DNA from: Bacteroidales bacterium
GTDB taxonomy: Bacteria; Bacteroidota; Bacteroidia; Bacteroidales; WCHB1-69
Assembly: GCA_017394765.1 (NCBI GenBank)
Contig: JAFPXF010000026.1
Span: 62,001 to 126,000, forward strand
DNA: 64,000 bases
Direction of reading: 5' to 3'
A program made the position numbers and the translations under genes. The notes below the pieces were generated by a model. That model was not told the DNA's origin and made no database searches. It saw only the letters and a program-made list of their open reading frames with translations. Shown here piece by piece: positions 35,024 to 43,562 of the stretch. Every line of letters begins with the position of its first letter. The first letter of the stretch is position 1.

Positions 35024-35082
35024 TGGCTTTGCCCTGTTTTGCTCATTTTCTAATTTCTACAATAACCAATAAAAAAAACAAT

Positions 35083-36537
35083 ATGCAATTCAATCCGGAA
35101 AAATGTCGCATCCCCGACGAAATAGGAAGACCTTTTATCGACCCCGATGAGATTTGGGATTTTATCAACAACACACAGAGCACGCCGGAACGTGTGCGCG
35201 CCATCATCCAAAAGTCCCTTGACAAGAATCGCCTCACCATGGAGGAGACCGCGGTGTTAGTGAACACCACCGACCCCGCGTTGGTGGAGGAGATCAAGGA
35301 GGGCGCACGGGAGCTGAAACGCCGTGTCTATGGCAACCGTATCGTGCTCTTCGCTCCGCTCTATGTGGGCAACTATTGTGTCAATAATTGTAAGTATTGC
35401 GGATTCCGTTCCTCTAACAAAGAACAGGTGCGCACCACCCTCACGGATGAGGAACTCGTGCGCAGCGTGGAGGCTTTGGAAGAAGACGGCCAAAAGCGCC
35501 TGATCTTGGTCTATGGCGAGTCGCCGAAATACTCTCCCGAGTACATTGCACACACAGTGAAGATTACATACGCCACCAAAAAGGGCAACGGCTCTATCCG
35601 CCGTGTTAACATCAACGCCGCTCCGTTGGATGTAGAGGGATTCCGCACCGTGAAGGAGGCCGGCATCGGCACCTACCAGATTTTCCAGGAAACCTACCAC
35701 CCTGAAGCCTATTCCTGGTATCATCCCGCCAACACCATCAAGGGCAACTATGAGTGGCGCCTCACCGCCATGGACCGTGCCCAACAGGCCGGCATCGACG
35801 ACAACGGGCTCGGCATCCTCTTCGGTCTCTACGACTGGCGTTTCGAGGTGCTCGCCATGATTCGCCACACCAACCATTTGGAAGCCTGCTTCAACGTGGG
35901 CCCCCACACCATCTCCTTCCCCCGCATCAAGGATGCCTCCGGCCTTGACATTGACAAGAAGTATTTCGTCGATGACGACACTTTTGAGAAGATCATCGCC
36001 ATCTTCCGCTTGGCCGTGCCCTATACCGGCATGATTCTCACCGCCCGCGAGGATGCTGCCTTCCGCGCCAAAGCCATCCAGTACGGCATCTCCCAGATTG
36101 ACGGCGGCACGAACCTCCAAATCGGCGACTATAAATATCACCACGAGGAGACTGAAAAGAACAGTGACAAGCAGGAGAACCAGAATCTGCACCGCGAGCA
36201 GTTCAAAATCGGTGACGACCGCACCCTCGGTGATATTATTGAGGAATTGCTTGACGGCAACTTTATACCGAGCTTCTGCACTGCCTGCTACCGTCTCGGT
36301 CGCACGGGCGAGCACTTCATGGAGTTCAGCGTGCCGGGCTTCATCAAGCGTTATTGCACCCCCAACGCCATTCTGACGCTCAGCGAGTATTTGGTGGACT
36401 ACGCCACCCCCGAAGTGGCCGCCAAGGGCTGGAAGGTCATTGAGAACAACATGGCCAACGTGGACGAGAAATTCCACGATGAGCTGCTGAGGCGCATTGA
36501 ACGCATCAAGCAGGGCGAACGCGACCTTTATTTCTAA
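35083..36537 (+). CDS. hydG: [FeFe]-hydrogenase H-cluster radical SAM maturase HydG
   Basis: 484 residues. HydG cleaves tyrosine to p-cresol and dehydroglycine, and delivers CO and CN as an Fe complex for the hydrogenase active site. The radical-SAM motif CVNNCKYC (Cys99, Cys103, Cys106) and the C-terminal auxiliary-cluster motif CTACYRLGRTGEHF with the third Cys 22 residues on (KRYCTP) set HydG apart from the closely related ThiH, which lacks that spacing. The start MQFNPEKCRI at 35083 is preferred to an upstream frame. HydE, HydF and the hydrogenase itself are not in the window, so they must lie elsewhere. PspC follows 27 bases downstream. Confidence 0.95.
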   Translation: MQFNPEKCRIPDEIGRPFIDPDEIWDFINNTQSTPERVRAIIQKSLDKNRLTMEETAVLVNTTDPALVEEIKEGARELKRRVYGNRIVLFAPLYVGNYCVNNCKYCGFRSSNKEQVRTTLTDEELVRSVEALEEDGQKRLILVYGESPKYSPEYIAHTVKITYATKKGNGSIRRVNINAAPLDVEGFRTVKEAGIGTYQIFQETYHPEAYSWYHPANTIKGNYEWRLTAMDRAQQAGIDDNGLGILFGLYDWRFEVLAMIRHTNHLEACFNVGPHTISFPRIKDASGLDIDKKYFVDDDTFEKIIAIFRLAVPYTGMILTAREDAAFRAKAIQYGISQIDGGTNLQIGDYKYHHEETEKNSDKQENQNLHREQFKIGDDRTLGDIIEELLDGNFIPSFCTACYRLGRTGEHFMEFSVPGFIKRYCTPNAILTLSEYLVDYATPEVAAKGWKVIENNMANVDEKFHDELLRRIERIKQGERDLYF

Positions 36538-36564
36538 TGCTATAACATGCTAAATTGCAATAAT

Positions 36565-36753
36565 ATGAGTGAATACAGAAAATTAACTCGTAGTTTGACA
36601 GACCGCAAGATCGCCGGCGTTTGCGGCGGTCTTGCGGATTATCTCAATGTTGATCCTACCGTGGTGCGGATTATCTTCCTCGCCCTTTTGCTCATTTTTG
36701 GAGGTGGCTTGCTCCTTTATTTGATCATCTGGATCGCTGCGCCGGAAGCGTAA
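36565..36753 (+). CDS. PspC-domain membrane protein
   Basis: 62 residues (ATG at 36565; a start 18 bases upstream is possible). It is a single PspC domain: KLTRSLTDRKIAGVCGGLADYL and then a membrane helix (VRIIFLALLLIFGGGLLLYLI) ending IIWIAAPEA. PspC proteins are small inner-membrane proteins of envelope-stress responses, and free-standing ones of this size are very common in Bacteroidota. It follows hydG on the same strand and ends at a clear terminator. A link to hydrogenase maturation is not implied by the sequence. Confidence 0.93.
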   Translation: MSEYRKLTRSLTDRKIAGVCGGLADYLNVDPTVVRIIFLALLLIFGGGLLLYLIIWIAAPEA

Positions 36754-36779
36754 AGCAACATTTGGTGAGACATTCCCTG

Positions 36780-36799
36780 CCTCACCGTGTGAGGTTTTC
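36780..36799 (+). terminator. Terminator after hydG-pspC
   Basis: CCTCAC/GTGAGG stem with a three-base loop, then TTTTCCTTTT, 27 bases after the pspC-like stop. Confidence 0.75.
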
Positions 36800-36882
36800 C
36801 TTTTATATATTTTCCCATTCTTATTGATGGGTAATACATATTATTTTCTTTGTTTGCACGTGAGTGCAAACACCTCCTAACT

Positions 36883-36925
36883 CCCCTTCTGTTTCAGAAG
36901 GGGTGGCCGTAGGCCGGGGTAGTAA
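36883..36925 (+). repeat. Double-hairpin dispersed repeat (copy 2)
   Basis: CCCCTTCT/AGAAGGGG stem, then a GGCC/GGCC stem and GGGGTAGTAA; a diverged relative of the copy at 29976. Confidence 0.8.
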
Positions 36926-37090
36926 CATAAAGAATTATAATACCTTATAAAAGAAACAACCACTATTAACAACAGCAGAATCAAAGACTTCTACGTCCAG
37001 AATCTCCCTGTGAAAAGGATTTTTTCGGGTTATGTTCGCACGAACCGTAGGGCGGACAACAAGGATGGCCTAACGGCCAATCTCTCATAT

Positions 37091-37136
37091 AACTACCCCG
37101 CCCTTCGGGCACCCCTTCTTCAAAAAGAAGGGGAGT
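37091..37136 (-). repeat. Double-hairpin dispersed repeat (copy 3, inverted)
   Basis: Read on the minus strand: CTCCCCTTCTTT stem, GCCC/GGGC stem and GGGGTAGTT. Almost identical to copy 1 in its second half. With copy 2 it brackets about 165 bases as an inverted pair. Confidence 0.8.
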
Positions 37137-37239
37137 TCTTGAGATGCGGCACATCTGTGCCGCGAGCACTATGGGCGATGGAATCCACGCCGTTATAGGT
37201 CTCCTTGGTCAACACTATACCATTGTCTAATTTAATTGC

Positions 37240-38715
37240 TTAATAAAGTAACACCCTTCTCTCCGCCGGATAATATTCGTATGCTCCGATATCCGGTGCG
37301 CCGTTGCGCAAACGACCCAGCAGGTCGGTGGTGATACCGAGCCCGCTCAAACCAGCGTTGATGGCAGGGGAGTTTTCCTGCAAGTTGCAGTCCTGCCCAT
37401 AGTTGCTGACAAACAGGGGGTCCCGGTTGAAGCAGTTGATGAAGGAGTTGTTAAACTCCTCCTTCAACACAATGCTGTTTCGGAACACATAGTTCAGCGC
37501 GGCTCCGCTGGTCTTGGAGACAGCGAACTCATCTTCGTCTAAGCTTCCGTAAATGATGGAGTTGTTGCATTCTAAGTTGGCATCGCCGATCATATAGACG
37601 GTTTCGTATTCGCCAGCGGCGTTGATGTGTGGCACCTCATAGTAGTTGGAGAACAAAACAGCAGGAGTCTTGCGTGCCGGTGTGGCGAAGAAATTGGACA
37701 CGGTGACGTGGTTCAGCGTGTAGTTGCCAACATGCATGGCGATGCTGTAGTTTCCGTTGTTGCTGATCTGGCAGTTGTTCATCTCCAGATTTGCCGCATG
37801 TCCCAGCACTCCATACAGTTTGTTGTTCTGGATGACGGTGTTGTTCACTATGGTCTTGTTGCCGAGGAATTCCTCCAAAATGTCAACTTCCAATCCGATG
37901 GCGGCGTTGGAGATGACGGCATGCTCGATGAGGTTGTCCTCCGTGCCCTCGTTGATGAGGATGCGGTCCCACTGGGCGTAGTCGGCGTCGAAGAATGGCT
38001 CCAAACGGTCGCCGCGGATGACGACAGGGTGGTCAACTGTGCCGTTGACGTGGATGGAGCCGTAGCGATAGACCCAGATGCCGCCGCCGTGTACATAGAC
38101 ACGCGTGCCCGGGTCGATGATGAGCTTGCCTAACGAATCCACCGCCGCCCAGCCGTAGATGACCCATGGCTTGTCGTTGGTCCAATGCACCACCTCGTGT
38201 TCGTGGGCCACGATTTTGTAGGGCATGGATCCGCCATGGTCGGCCACAATGAAGTGCGCATCCTGCCCGAAAGCCACCAGCTGCACCGACTGCTTGCGGT
38301 TGGTGTTGAAAAACACAACCGAGTCGGTGACTAAGTAAGGCGTGTTCTGGTTCGTGGGATTGATGTTGACCTTGACAAAGACGAAGATACTGTCGCGGCC
38401 CGGAATTTCCACATCGTGGAACTCCGTGCCCGCTTTGCCGTTGACGTTGATGCTGTAGTACGACTGACCCGTGTTTGCGGCTCCCGCAAGAAGGATGTCC
38501 AATTTGACAGGGTTTTTGCTCGGATTTTTCACCGTGAAGTTTCGGGTTATGGAGGTCACCGTGGTGAAGACCGTGTCGAACATCAAGGTGTCGGTGGAAA
38601 ACTCCAGCTTCACGGAATCATCGAATCCGTGACGGTTACAGCCGGGAAACAGGACTGTCGTGGCAAACAACAGCATGGCGGCAAGGCCATAAAGGGGGAT
38701 AATATTCTTAATCAT
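37240..38715 (-). CDS. Right-handed parallel beta-helix lipoprotein
   Basis: 491 residues. A type II signal peptide with lipobox LFPGC (Cys about 26) is followed by an Ig-like region (about 40-150). A parallel beta-helix comes next (about 190-470), marked by repeated short strands and Asn ladders (IVNNTVIQNNKLYG; NLEMNNCQISNNGNY; NYTLNHVTVSN). The closing motif GAPDIGAYEY near the end is the signature of secreted Bacteroidota beta-helix proteins of the choice-of-anchor Q type. These are often polysaccharide-binding or lyase-like; no catalytic site can be read here. It overlaps the end of truA by 8 bases, so it is read from the same transcript. Confidence 0.85.
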   Translation of the reverse strand: MIKNIIPLYGLAAMLLFATTVLFPGCNRHGFDDSVKLEFSTDTLMFDTVFTTVTSITRNFTVKNPSKNPVKLDILLAGAANTGQSYYSINVNGKAGTEFHDVEIPGRDSIFVFVKVNINPTNQNTPYLVTDSVVFFNTNRKQSVQLVAFGQDAHFIVADHGGSMPYKIVAHEHEVVHWTNDKPWVIYGWAAVDSLGKLIIDPGTRVYVHGGGIWVYRYGSIHVNGTVDHPVVIRGDRLEPFFDADYAQWDRILINEGTEDNLIEHAVISNAAIGLEVDILEEFLGNKTIVNNTVIQNNKLYGVLGHAANLEMNNCQISNNGNYSIAMHVGNYTLNHVTVSNFFATPARKTPAVLFSNYYEVPHINAAGEYETVYMIGDANLECNNSIIYGSLDEDEFAVSKTSGAALNYVFRNSIVLKEEFNNSFINCFNRDPLFVSNYGQDCNLQENSPAINAGLSGLGITTDLLGRLRNGAPDIGAYEYYPAERRVLLY

Positions 38716-39472
38716 CTATTTTAATGTCAGGCCAATTATAACGAACGGTTGTCAAAAAAAGTGCACAGGCAGGGACGGAGTTGCCGGCCTTGCATCTATC
38801 TTTTTGATTGATAATATTATGAAAATCTTCAATGCTGGTTTTTCCAAATCCCACATCGAGCAGGGTGCCCACGATGGCGCGCACCATGTTGCGCAGAAAG
38901 CGGTTGGCGGTGATGGTGAACACGAGGTCGTCACCCTCCTGCGTCCATTGGGCTTGGGTGACGTTGCAGAGGAAGTTGTTGACTTGGGTGTTTACTTTGG
39001 AAAAACTGGTGAAATCTTCCGTGGCGAGCAGCAGCTTCGCGGCTTCATTCATCCGTTCCATGTCGGGGGCGCGGAAGCTGAAGTGGCGTTGCGGAAAGGT
39101 GAAGGGATTTTTGCGGGTGGAGACAAAGTATTGGTAGGTGCGCTCCACAGCGTCGAAGCGGGCATGGGCGCGCGGTTGCACAGGGAAGACATCATAGATG
39201 ACAATCTCCTTGGGAAGAAAACTGTTGAGCTGGTCGCGAAGCTGTCGGCAACCATCAGGGGAAAGAGCCTCTTCAAGGTCGATGTGGGCGTAGTAGTCGG
39301 CGGCATGCACGCCAGTGTCGGTGCGGCCGCATCCCGTGACATCAATGTGCTCTTTGTGCAGCAACAGCGAGATGCTCCGCTCCAGAGTTTCCTGCACGGT
39401 GGGGTGGTCGGGCTGTACTTGCCAGCCGAAGAAGGGTGCCCCGTTATATGCCAAGTGTAGGAAATAGCGCAT
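38708..39472 (-). CDS. truA: tRNA pseudouridine(38-40) synthase
   Basis: 254 residues. Converts uridines 38-40 in the anticodon stem to pseudouridine. The catalytic Asp52 is in GCGRTDTGVHA, and family motifs ARFDAVERTYQYF and FLRNMVRAIVGTLLDVG are present. Length is normal. It lies between a DUF4919 gene (12 bases upstream) and the beta-helix lipoprotein gene (8-base overlap), so it seems to be the middle gene of a three-gene minus-strand operon starting at the promoter near 40210. Confidence 0.96.
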   Translation of the reverse strand: MRYFLHLAYNGAPFFGWQVQPDHPTVQETLERSISLLLHKEHIDVTGCGRTDTGVHAADYYAHIDLEEALSPDGCRQLRDQLNSFLPKEIVIYDVFPVQPRAHARFDAVERTYQYFVSTRKNPFTFPQRHFSFRAPDMERMNEAAKLLLATEDFTSFSKVNTQVNNFLCNVTQAQWTQEGDDLVFTITANRFLRNMVRAIVGTLLDVGFGKTSIEDFHNIINQKDRCKAGNSVPACALFLTTVRYNWPDIKIDD

Positions 39473-39484
39473 TTTTGCCGTCGT

Positions 39485-40147
39485 CTATTTTTTGAATGAA
39501 AAGGATTTAAGATTAAAATAGAGCTTCTCTAAGCCGTAGTCGTTTTTGTCCACCTCCATTACATCATACTTTTCATCATCAATGATACTGAGACTTTGGG
39601 AACCAGGGGTCAGGTCGTAAAGGGAGAGCAGAAAATACTCGTGTTCCACCTCGTTCACATAGAAAGCGGTGGAGGGCTTCATCCCATTGCCGGACTCGAT
39701 AAGGGCAAGGGCGAAGATGCGTTGCTGGATTGCATATTTGTGAGCCAACTCCGCGCTGTCAAGCTGATCGCAACAATATTGGATGACACGAAACGCACTG
39801 ACCTTGAAAGGATTCTTTTCCAACACCTCCTGGGCCATCCCGATGAGTGTGCGGCAGTCGTTGTCTCCGATGGAGGGAAGGGAGTGCAGCATCTTTTTCA
39901 TTTCCGTATCGGAATGGTCGTAGGGGTCGTATTCTTTTTGGAAGACAAATCCATAATAGAGATGGAGTCGCTGCTGTGCGGTGAGGGTGGAGTCGCTGGC
40001 ACGATAGCGTTCCAGCAAGGTGGGGTAGTAGAACTCCGATTTGGGATCGGAAATGGCCTTCTGGATGGCCGGATAGTCGGGCCGCAGGAACTGGGCGTGC
40101 GCGAGCATGCAACCGAGGAACAGCGCGATGAACGTTATTTTTTTCAT
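39485..40147 (-). CDS. DUF4919-like secreted protein
   Basis: 220 residues with signal peptide MKKITFIALFLGCMLAHAQ (cleavage at about 19). The mature part starts FLRPDYPAIQKAISDPKSEFYY and includes YYGFVFQKEYDPYDHSD, typical of the DUF4919 family of small Bacteroidota envelope proteins of unknown function. A helical, TPR-like pattern follows. The start at 40147 is chosen over a longer frame whose N-terminus reads poly-Lys spacer sequence. It is the first gene of the truA operon, with a promoter box 60 bases upstream. Confidence 0.8.
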   Translation of the reverse strand: MKKITFIALFLGCMLAHAQFLRPDYPAIQKAISDPKSEFYYPTLLERYRASDSTLTAQQRLHLYYGFVFQKEYDPYDHSDTEMKKMLHSLPSIGDNDCRTLIGMAQEVLEKNPFKVSAFRVIQYCCDQLDSAELAHKYAIQQRIFALALIESGNGMKPSTAFYVNEVEHEYFLLSLYDLTPGSQSLSIIDDEKYDVMEVDKNDYGLEKLYFNLKSFSFKK

Positions 40148-40206
40148 GATGATAGGTGTCTCTTTTTGTGCGAGAAAAGTTCCCGTCAATTTTTTTTTCA
40201 AGGCTG

Positions 40207-40214
40207 CAAAGATA
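40207..40214 (-). promoter_or_regulatory. Promoter -7 box of the DUF4919-truA operon
   Basis: TATCTTTG followed by CAGCC on the minus strand, about 60 bases before the first gene. Confidence 0.6.
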
Positions 40215-40273
40215 ATGTTTTTTCATTTTGATAATTTGCGGAAAAAGAATATGGTTCCATTTCAAAAAAGGTG

Positions 40274-40281
40274 TATTTTTG
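40274..40281 (+). promoter_or_regulatory. Promoter -7 box of the ABC transporter gene
   Basis: TATTTTTG followed by CGC, 9 bases before the start codon at 40290; it would give an almost leaderless message. Confidence 0.5.
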
Positions 40282-40289
40282 CGCTCTTT

Positions 40290-42026
40290 ATGGAAAGTCT
40301 GTTGGAAATCTCGAAACTATCGCTGGAACTGCGGCAAGAAGAGGGGTGGAAACCCATTCTGCACCAGGTGGATCTCCATTTGCCCAAGGGCCAAACTTTG
40401 GGCATTGTCGGTGAATCCGGCTCCGGCAAGTCGGTGACAGCTCTTTCTGTGATGCGACTGCTCAACCCCGACATTGCCCGCTACCCCGAGGGACAGATCT
40501 TGTTCCACGAGGAGGGGAAGGAGCAGCCCATGGACCTGCTGAAGGCCTCTGAAAAGCAACTCCAACAGATTCGGGGCCGCCGCATCGCGATGATTTTCCA
40601 GGAACCCATGACTTCCCTCAATCCCGTGTTGCGTTGCGGCGACCAGATCATGGAGCAAATCCTCCTGCACACCAACCAGAGCAAGGAACAGGCCAAGGCT
40701 CATATCCTCGATCTTTTCCGCGAGGTGATGCTGCCCCGTCCCGAACAGATCTTCGACTCTTATCCCCACGAGCTCTCGGGCGGCCAAAAGCAGCGCGTCA
40801 TGATTGCCATGGCCATGAGCTGCCAACCCGACCTGCTCATTGCCGACGAGCCCACCACCGCCCTTGATGTCACTGTGCAGAAGGGTATTCTCCAACTTAT
40901 TCGCAAGTTGCAGCAAAAACACGGCATGAGTGTGCTCTTCATCACCCACGACCTCGGCGTGGTGGCTGAAATCGCCGACCAGGTAATGGTGCTCTATAAA
41001 GGCAACGTCGTGGAATGCGGAGGTATCCGCGACATCTTCCTCCACCCGCGGCATCCCTACACACAGGGACTGCTCGCCTGCCGTCCCTCCCTCAATGTCC
41101 GCCTGCGACAGCTCCCCACAGTGGACGATTTCGTCCAAAAGCGACAGACGGGTGTGCAGGAGGCTATGGAGAACCTCTGCGTCTCCCCCGAAGAGCGGCA
41201 ATCTTTCCATCAACGGCTGTATGCGGAGAAACCGCTTATCACTCTGCGGAATGTCTGCAAACAATACCCTGTCAGAAAACGCAAACTTTTTGAAAAACGG
41301 CAGTATGTCCATGCTTTGCAAGATGTGAGCATCGATATCTACGAGGGCGAAACCCTCGGACTGGTGGGTGAGTCCGGGTGCGGCAAGACCACCTTGGGTC
41401 GTTCGATGATCCGGCTGATAGAACCCACGTCGGGGGTGGTGACTTACAAAGGCGTCAATCTCATGGAACTTTCCCACAGCGAGATGCGGAAGATGCGCAA
41501 GGATTTGCAAATCATCCTCCAAGATCCGTATTCGTCGCTTAATCAGCGACTTACTATAGGGGATGCATTGATGGAACCTATGCGTGTACACGGTATCGGT
41601 TCATCCGACAAGGAACGGAAGAGCAAGGCCCTCGCCCTGTTGGAACGTGTCAGCCTCAATGAGTCGCATTTTTACCGTTATCCGCATGAGTTCTCCGGCG
41701 GCCAGCGACAGCGTATTTCCATAGCCCGCGCATTGGCTGTGAACCCGCGCTTCATTATCTGTGACGAGTCTGTGTCCGCCCTCGATGTCTCTGTGCAGGC
41801 ACAGGTGCTCAATCTGCTCAACGAGCTGAAGCAGGAATATCATTTTACCTATATCTTCATTTCACATGACCTCTCCGTGGTCAAGTTCATGTCCGACCGT
41901 ATTGTGGTCATGCAGTCCGGGCGTATCGTGGAACTGGGGGATGCCGACGAACTGTGTCTCCATCCGCAGACCGATTACACCCGTACCCTTCTTGAAGCAA
42001 TTCCGAAGGGCATTGTCGCAAATTAA
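40290..42026 (+). CDS. Double ATP-binding subunit of a peptide/nickel-type ABC transporter
   Basis: 578 residues with two ATPase domains in one chain, like GsiA/YejF, equal to fused OppD and OppF. First domain: Walker A GESGSGKS, signature [10 protein letters not shown], Walker [14 protein letters not shown]. Second domain: Walker [10 protein letters not shown], signature [10 protein letters not shown], and [13 protein letters not shown], where the usual DEP is DES. Each half ends in the oligopeptide-type C-terminal extension ([12 protein letters not shown] and [12 protein letters not shown]). It energises uptake of oligopeptides or related solutes, but the permease and binding protein are not next to it. 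The start at 40290 excludes an upstream frame in the spacer. The MauE/DoxX-like gene starts 2 bases after the stop. Confidence 0.93.
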   Translation: MESLLEISKLSLELRQEEGWKPILHQVDLHLPKGQTLGIVGESGSGKSVTALSVMRLLNPDIARYPEGQILFHEEGKEQPMDLLKASEKQLQQIRGRRIAMIFQEPMTSLNPVLRCGDQIMEQILLHTNQSKEQAKAHILDLFREVMLPRPEQIFDSYPHELSGGQKQRVMIAMAMSCQPDLLIADEPTTALDVTVQKGILQLIRKLQQKHGMSVLFITHDLGVVAEIADQVMVLYKGNVVECGGIRDIFLHPRHPYTQGLLACRPSLNVRLRQLPTVDDFVQKRQTGVQEAMENLCVSPEERQSFHQRLYAEKPLITLRNVCKQYPVRKRKLFEKRQYVHALQDVSIDIYEGETLGLVGESGCGKTTLGRSMIRLIEPTSGVVTYKGVNLMELSHSEMRKMRKDLQIILQDPYSSLNQRLTIGDALMEPMRVHGIGSSDKERKSKALALLERVSLNESHFYRYPHEFSGGQRQRISIARALAVNPRFIICDESVSALDVSVQAQVLNLLNELKQEYHFTYIFISHDLSVVKFMSDRIVVMQSGRIVELGDADELCLHPQTDYTRTLLEAIPKGIVAN

Positions 42027-42028
42027 TC

Positions 42029-42982
42029 ATGGATAAAACACATAAAAAAATACAAATGGCAAGGTTTTTCCCCATATTTCAAACTGTACTCAGGGTGCTG
42101 ATAGGATTGATTTTCATTGTATCCGCCATTTTCAAGCTCTTGTCTCTCGAAAATTTTGAGATATACATCTACAGTTTCAAATGGTTCGGATTCGTTTTCT
42201 CCGGCATTGTGGCCCGATGCGTCATCGCGGCGGAGCTGCTGCTGGGTGCTTTCCTCATTTCCAAAATACTCTACAAGCCCACATGGTGGCTGATCATGGC
42301 GATGTTGCTCGGTTTTTCCCTTTTAATGGTGTATGTCGCCTTGTTCCGGCATGACGACAATTGCCACTGCTTGGGCGACATTGTGGAACTCAGCCCCGGA
42401 TGGACCATCGTGAAGAACATCGTCTTGATGGCCTTGATGTTGCTGATCCGCAAAGAAAAGGATTACCACTTCCGTGGCAAGAAGGCTTTGGGCATTTCAC
42501 TTGCGGTTGCGGCGGTCGCCGTGCCGTTTGCGCTTTTCCCGATGGACTCGGTATATAAAGTTTTCAGCAGGGAAGAACTGAAGGTGGATGAAGCCAAGTT
42601 CGACGCCTTTATGCAGGATTCTGTTGCACAGTCACTGGATTTGGACCAGGGGAATTACATTTTGGGCTATCTGGCTTCAGGATGCAAGTACTGCAAGATC
42701 AGCGCAAACAAGCTCCATCAGATTGTCCAGCAAAATGCGTTGGATTCCACCCGCGTGGTTTTCTTCATCTGGGGTTCCGAAGAATCGAAGGAGAATTTTC
42801 GCGAGGAGACCAAAACAGGTGGTTACCGGTATGCTGCCATCAACCCCATAGAAGCTCTCAATATTGTTTATGGTCAATTCCCGACGTATGTCTATCTGAA
42901 AGACGGCAAAGTGGAAAAAGTGGCCGACTTGAAGAATTTGGAGGAGCATTATACAGTGTCTTTTTTAAATGAAAAGAGATGA
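42029..42982 (+). CDS. MauE/DoxX-like membrane protein fused to a thioredoxin-fold domain
   Basis: 317 residues. The first half has four or more membrane helices of the MauE/DoxX type (VLRVLIGLIFIVSAIFKLLS; AAELLLGAFLISK; LLGFSLLMVYVALF) with a conserved Cys pair in NCHCLGD. After a fifth helix (about 150-170) comes an extracytoplasmic thioredoxin-like domain with GCKYCKISANKLHQI as its CxxC active site (about residue 215) and the cis-Pro strand region FPTYVYL. Such proteins relay disulfide or electron flow across the inner membrane, as in the VKOR/MauE family. It is 2 bases behind the ABC gene and overlaps the regulator gene by 4 bases (ATGA). Confidence 0.82.
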   Translation: MDKTHKKIQMARFFPIFQTVLRVLIGLIFIVSAIFKLLSLENFEIYIYSFKWFGFVFSGIVARCVIAAELLLGAFLISKILYKPTWWLIMAMLLGFSLLMVYVALFRHDDNCHCLGDIVELSPGWTIVKNIVLMALMLLIRKEKDYHFRGKKALGISLAVAAVAVPFALFPMDSVYKVFSREELKVDEAKFDAFMQDSVAQSLDLDQGNYILGYLASGCKYCKISANKLHQIVQQNALDSTRVVFFIWGSEESKENFREETKTGGYRYAAINPIEALNIVYGQFPTYVYLKDGKVEKVADLKNLEEHYTVSFLNEKR

Positions 42983-43551
42983 AAAAGAAGAAGATTTCCA
43001 GAAGAGAGCAAAAGATAGAGGACCTTTATAGATTCTATCTCAACAATGGGTTTGAACATACCATTGATGAAATATCCGTTTTCATGAATATTGGGCGTAA
43101 AACGTTCTATAATCGGTATGTAAACAAGGAAAAATCCATTCAAATGGCATTGCAATATTGCCATAATCAGTTTGTGGACCATTTCGGCGAGCAGGTCTTG
43201 CAATGCAACCATTCCATTGAAGAATTAGTGCTGTTGGTATGGGAATTTCAGCAGTTTGCCAAGAACCAGCATATTTATTTCCAATATGATTGGGATAACA
43301 AACTCTTTTTCACAGACGATACGCCGTTCAGGAGCTTGTTGGACTCCATCATTCGAAAGGGGATGCGGAGCTATCACATTTACGAGGACATCAATACGGC
43401 GGTCTATTCGGATTTCTTCTATACAAACTTGTCCATGTACGTCATGTATGGCAAGAAGCAAGCCATCATTTTGCGATATGTTCTATTCCCCCTGCTCAAC
43501 GAGCGGGGCGTGGAGTTGCTGAACGAGTTGGACTTGGAGGCGTTTGCGTAG
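42979..43551 (+). CDS. TetR/AcrR-like transcriptional regulator
   Basis: 190 residues. The N-terminal helix-turn-helix reads IEDLYRFYLNNGFEHTIDE then ISVFMNIGRKTFYNRYVNKE, the layout of a TetR DNA-binding domain with its FYNRY in place of the usual YYHF/YRYF. The C-terminal ligand-binding half is helical and rich in aromatics. The 4-base overlap with the fusion gene before it means it is translationally coupled, so it may control the ABC-thioredoxin operon. It converges on alaS with 11 bases between stops. Confidence 0.85.
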   Translation: MKKKKISRREQKIEDLYRFYLNNGFEHTIDEISVFMNIGRKTFYNRYVNKEKSIQMALQYCHNQFVDHFGEQVLQCNHSIEELVLLVWEFQQFAKNQHIYFQYDWDNKLFFTDDTPFRSLLDSIIRKGMRSYHIYEDINTAVYSDFFYTNLSMYVMYGKKQAIILRYVLFPLLNERGVELLNELDLEAFA

Positions 43552-43562
43552 GGTTACGCTTG

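Larger units (their letters stand above)
36800..37239. other. Repeat-rich spacer without a convincing gene
   Basis: The 440 bases between the terminator and the beta-helix lipoprotein gene hold an 8-bp hairpin (36852-36871) and two double-hairpin repeats in opposite orientation (next entries). The frames that stay open here are made of repeat sequence and have no plausible start or family match. Confidence 0.7.

Noticed and set aside
36981..37198. Two short open frames in the repeat-rich spacer
   Set aside because: Their sequence is the double-hairpin repeat read in both directions, with no start signal or conservation.
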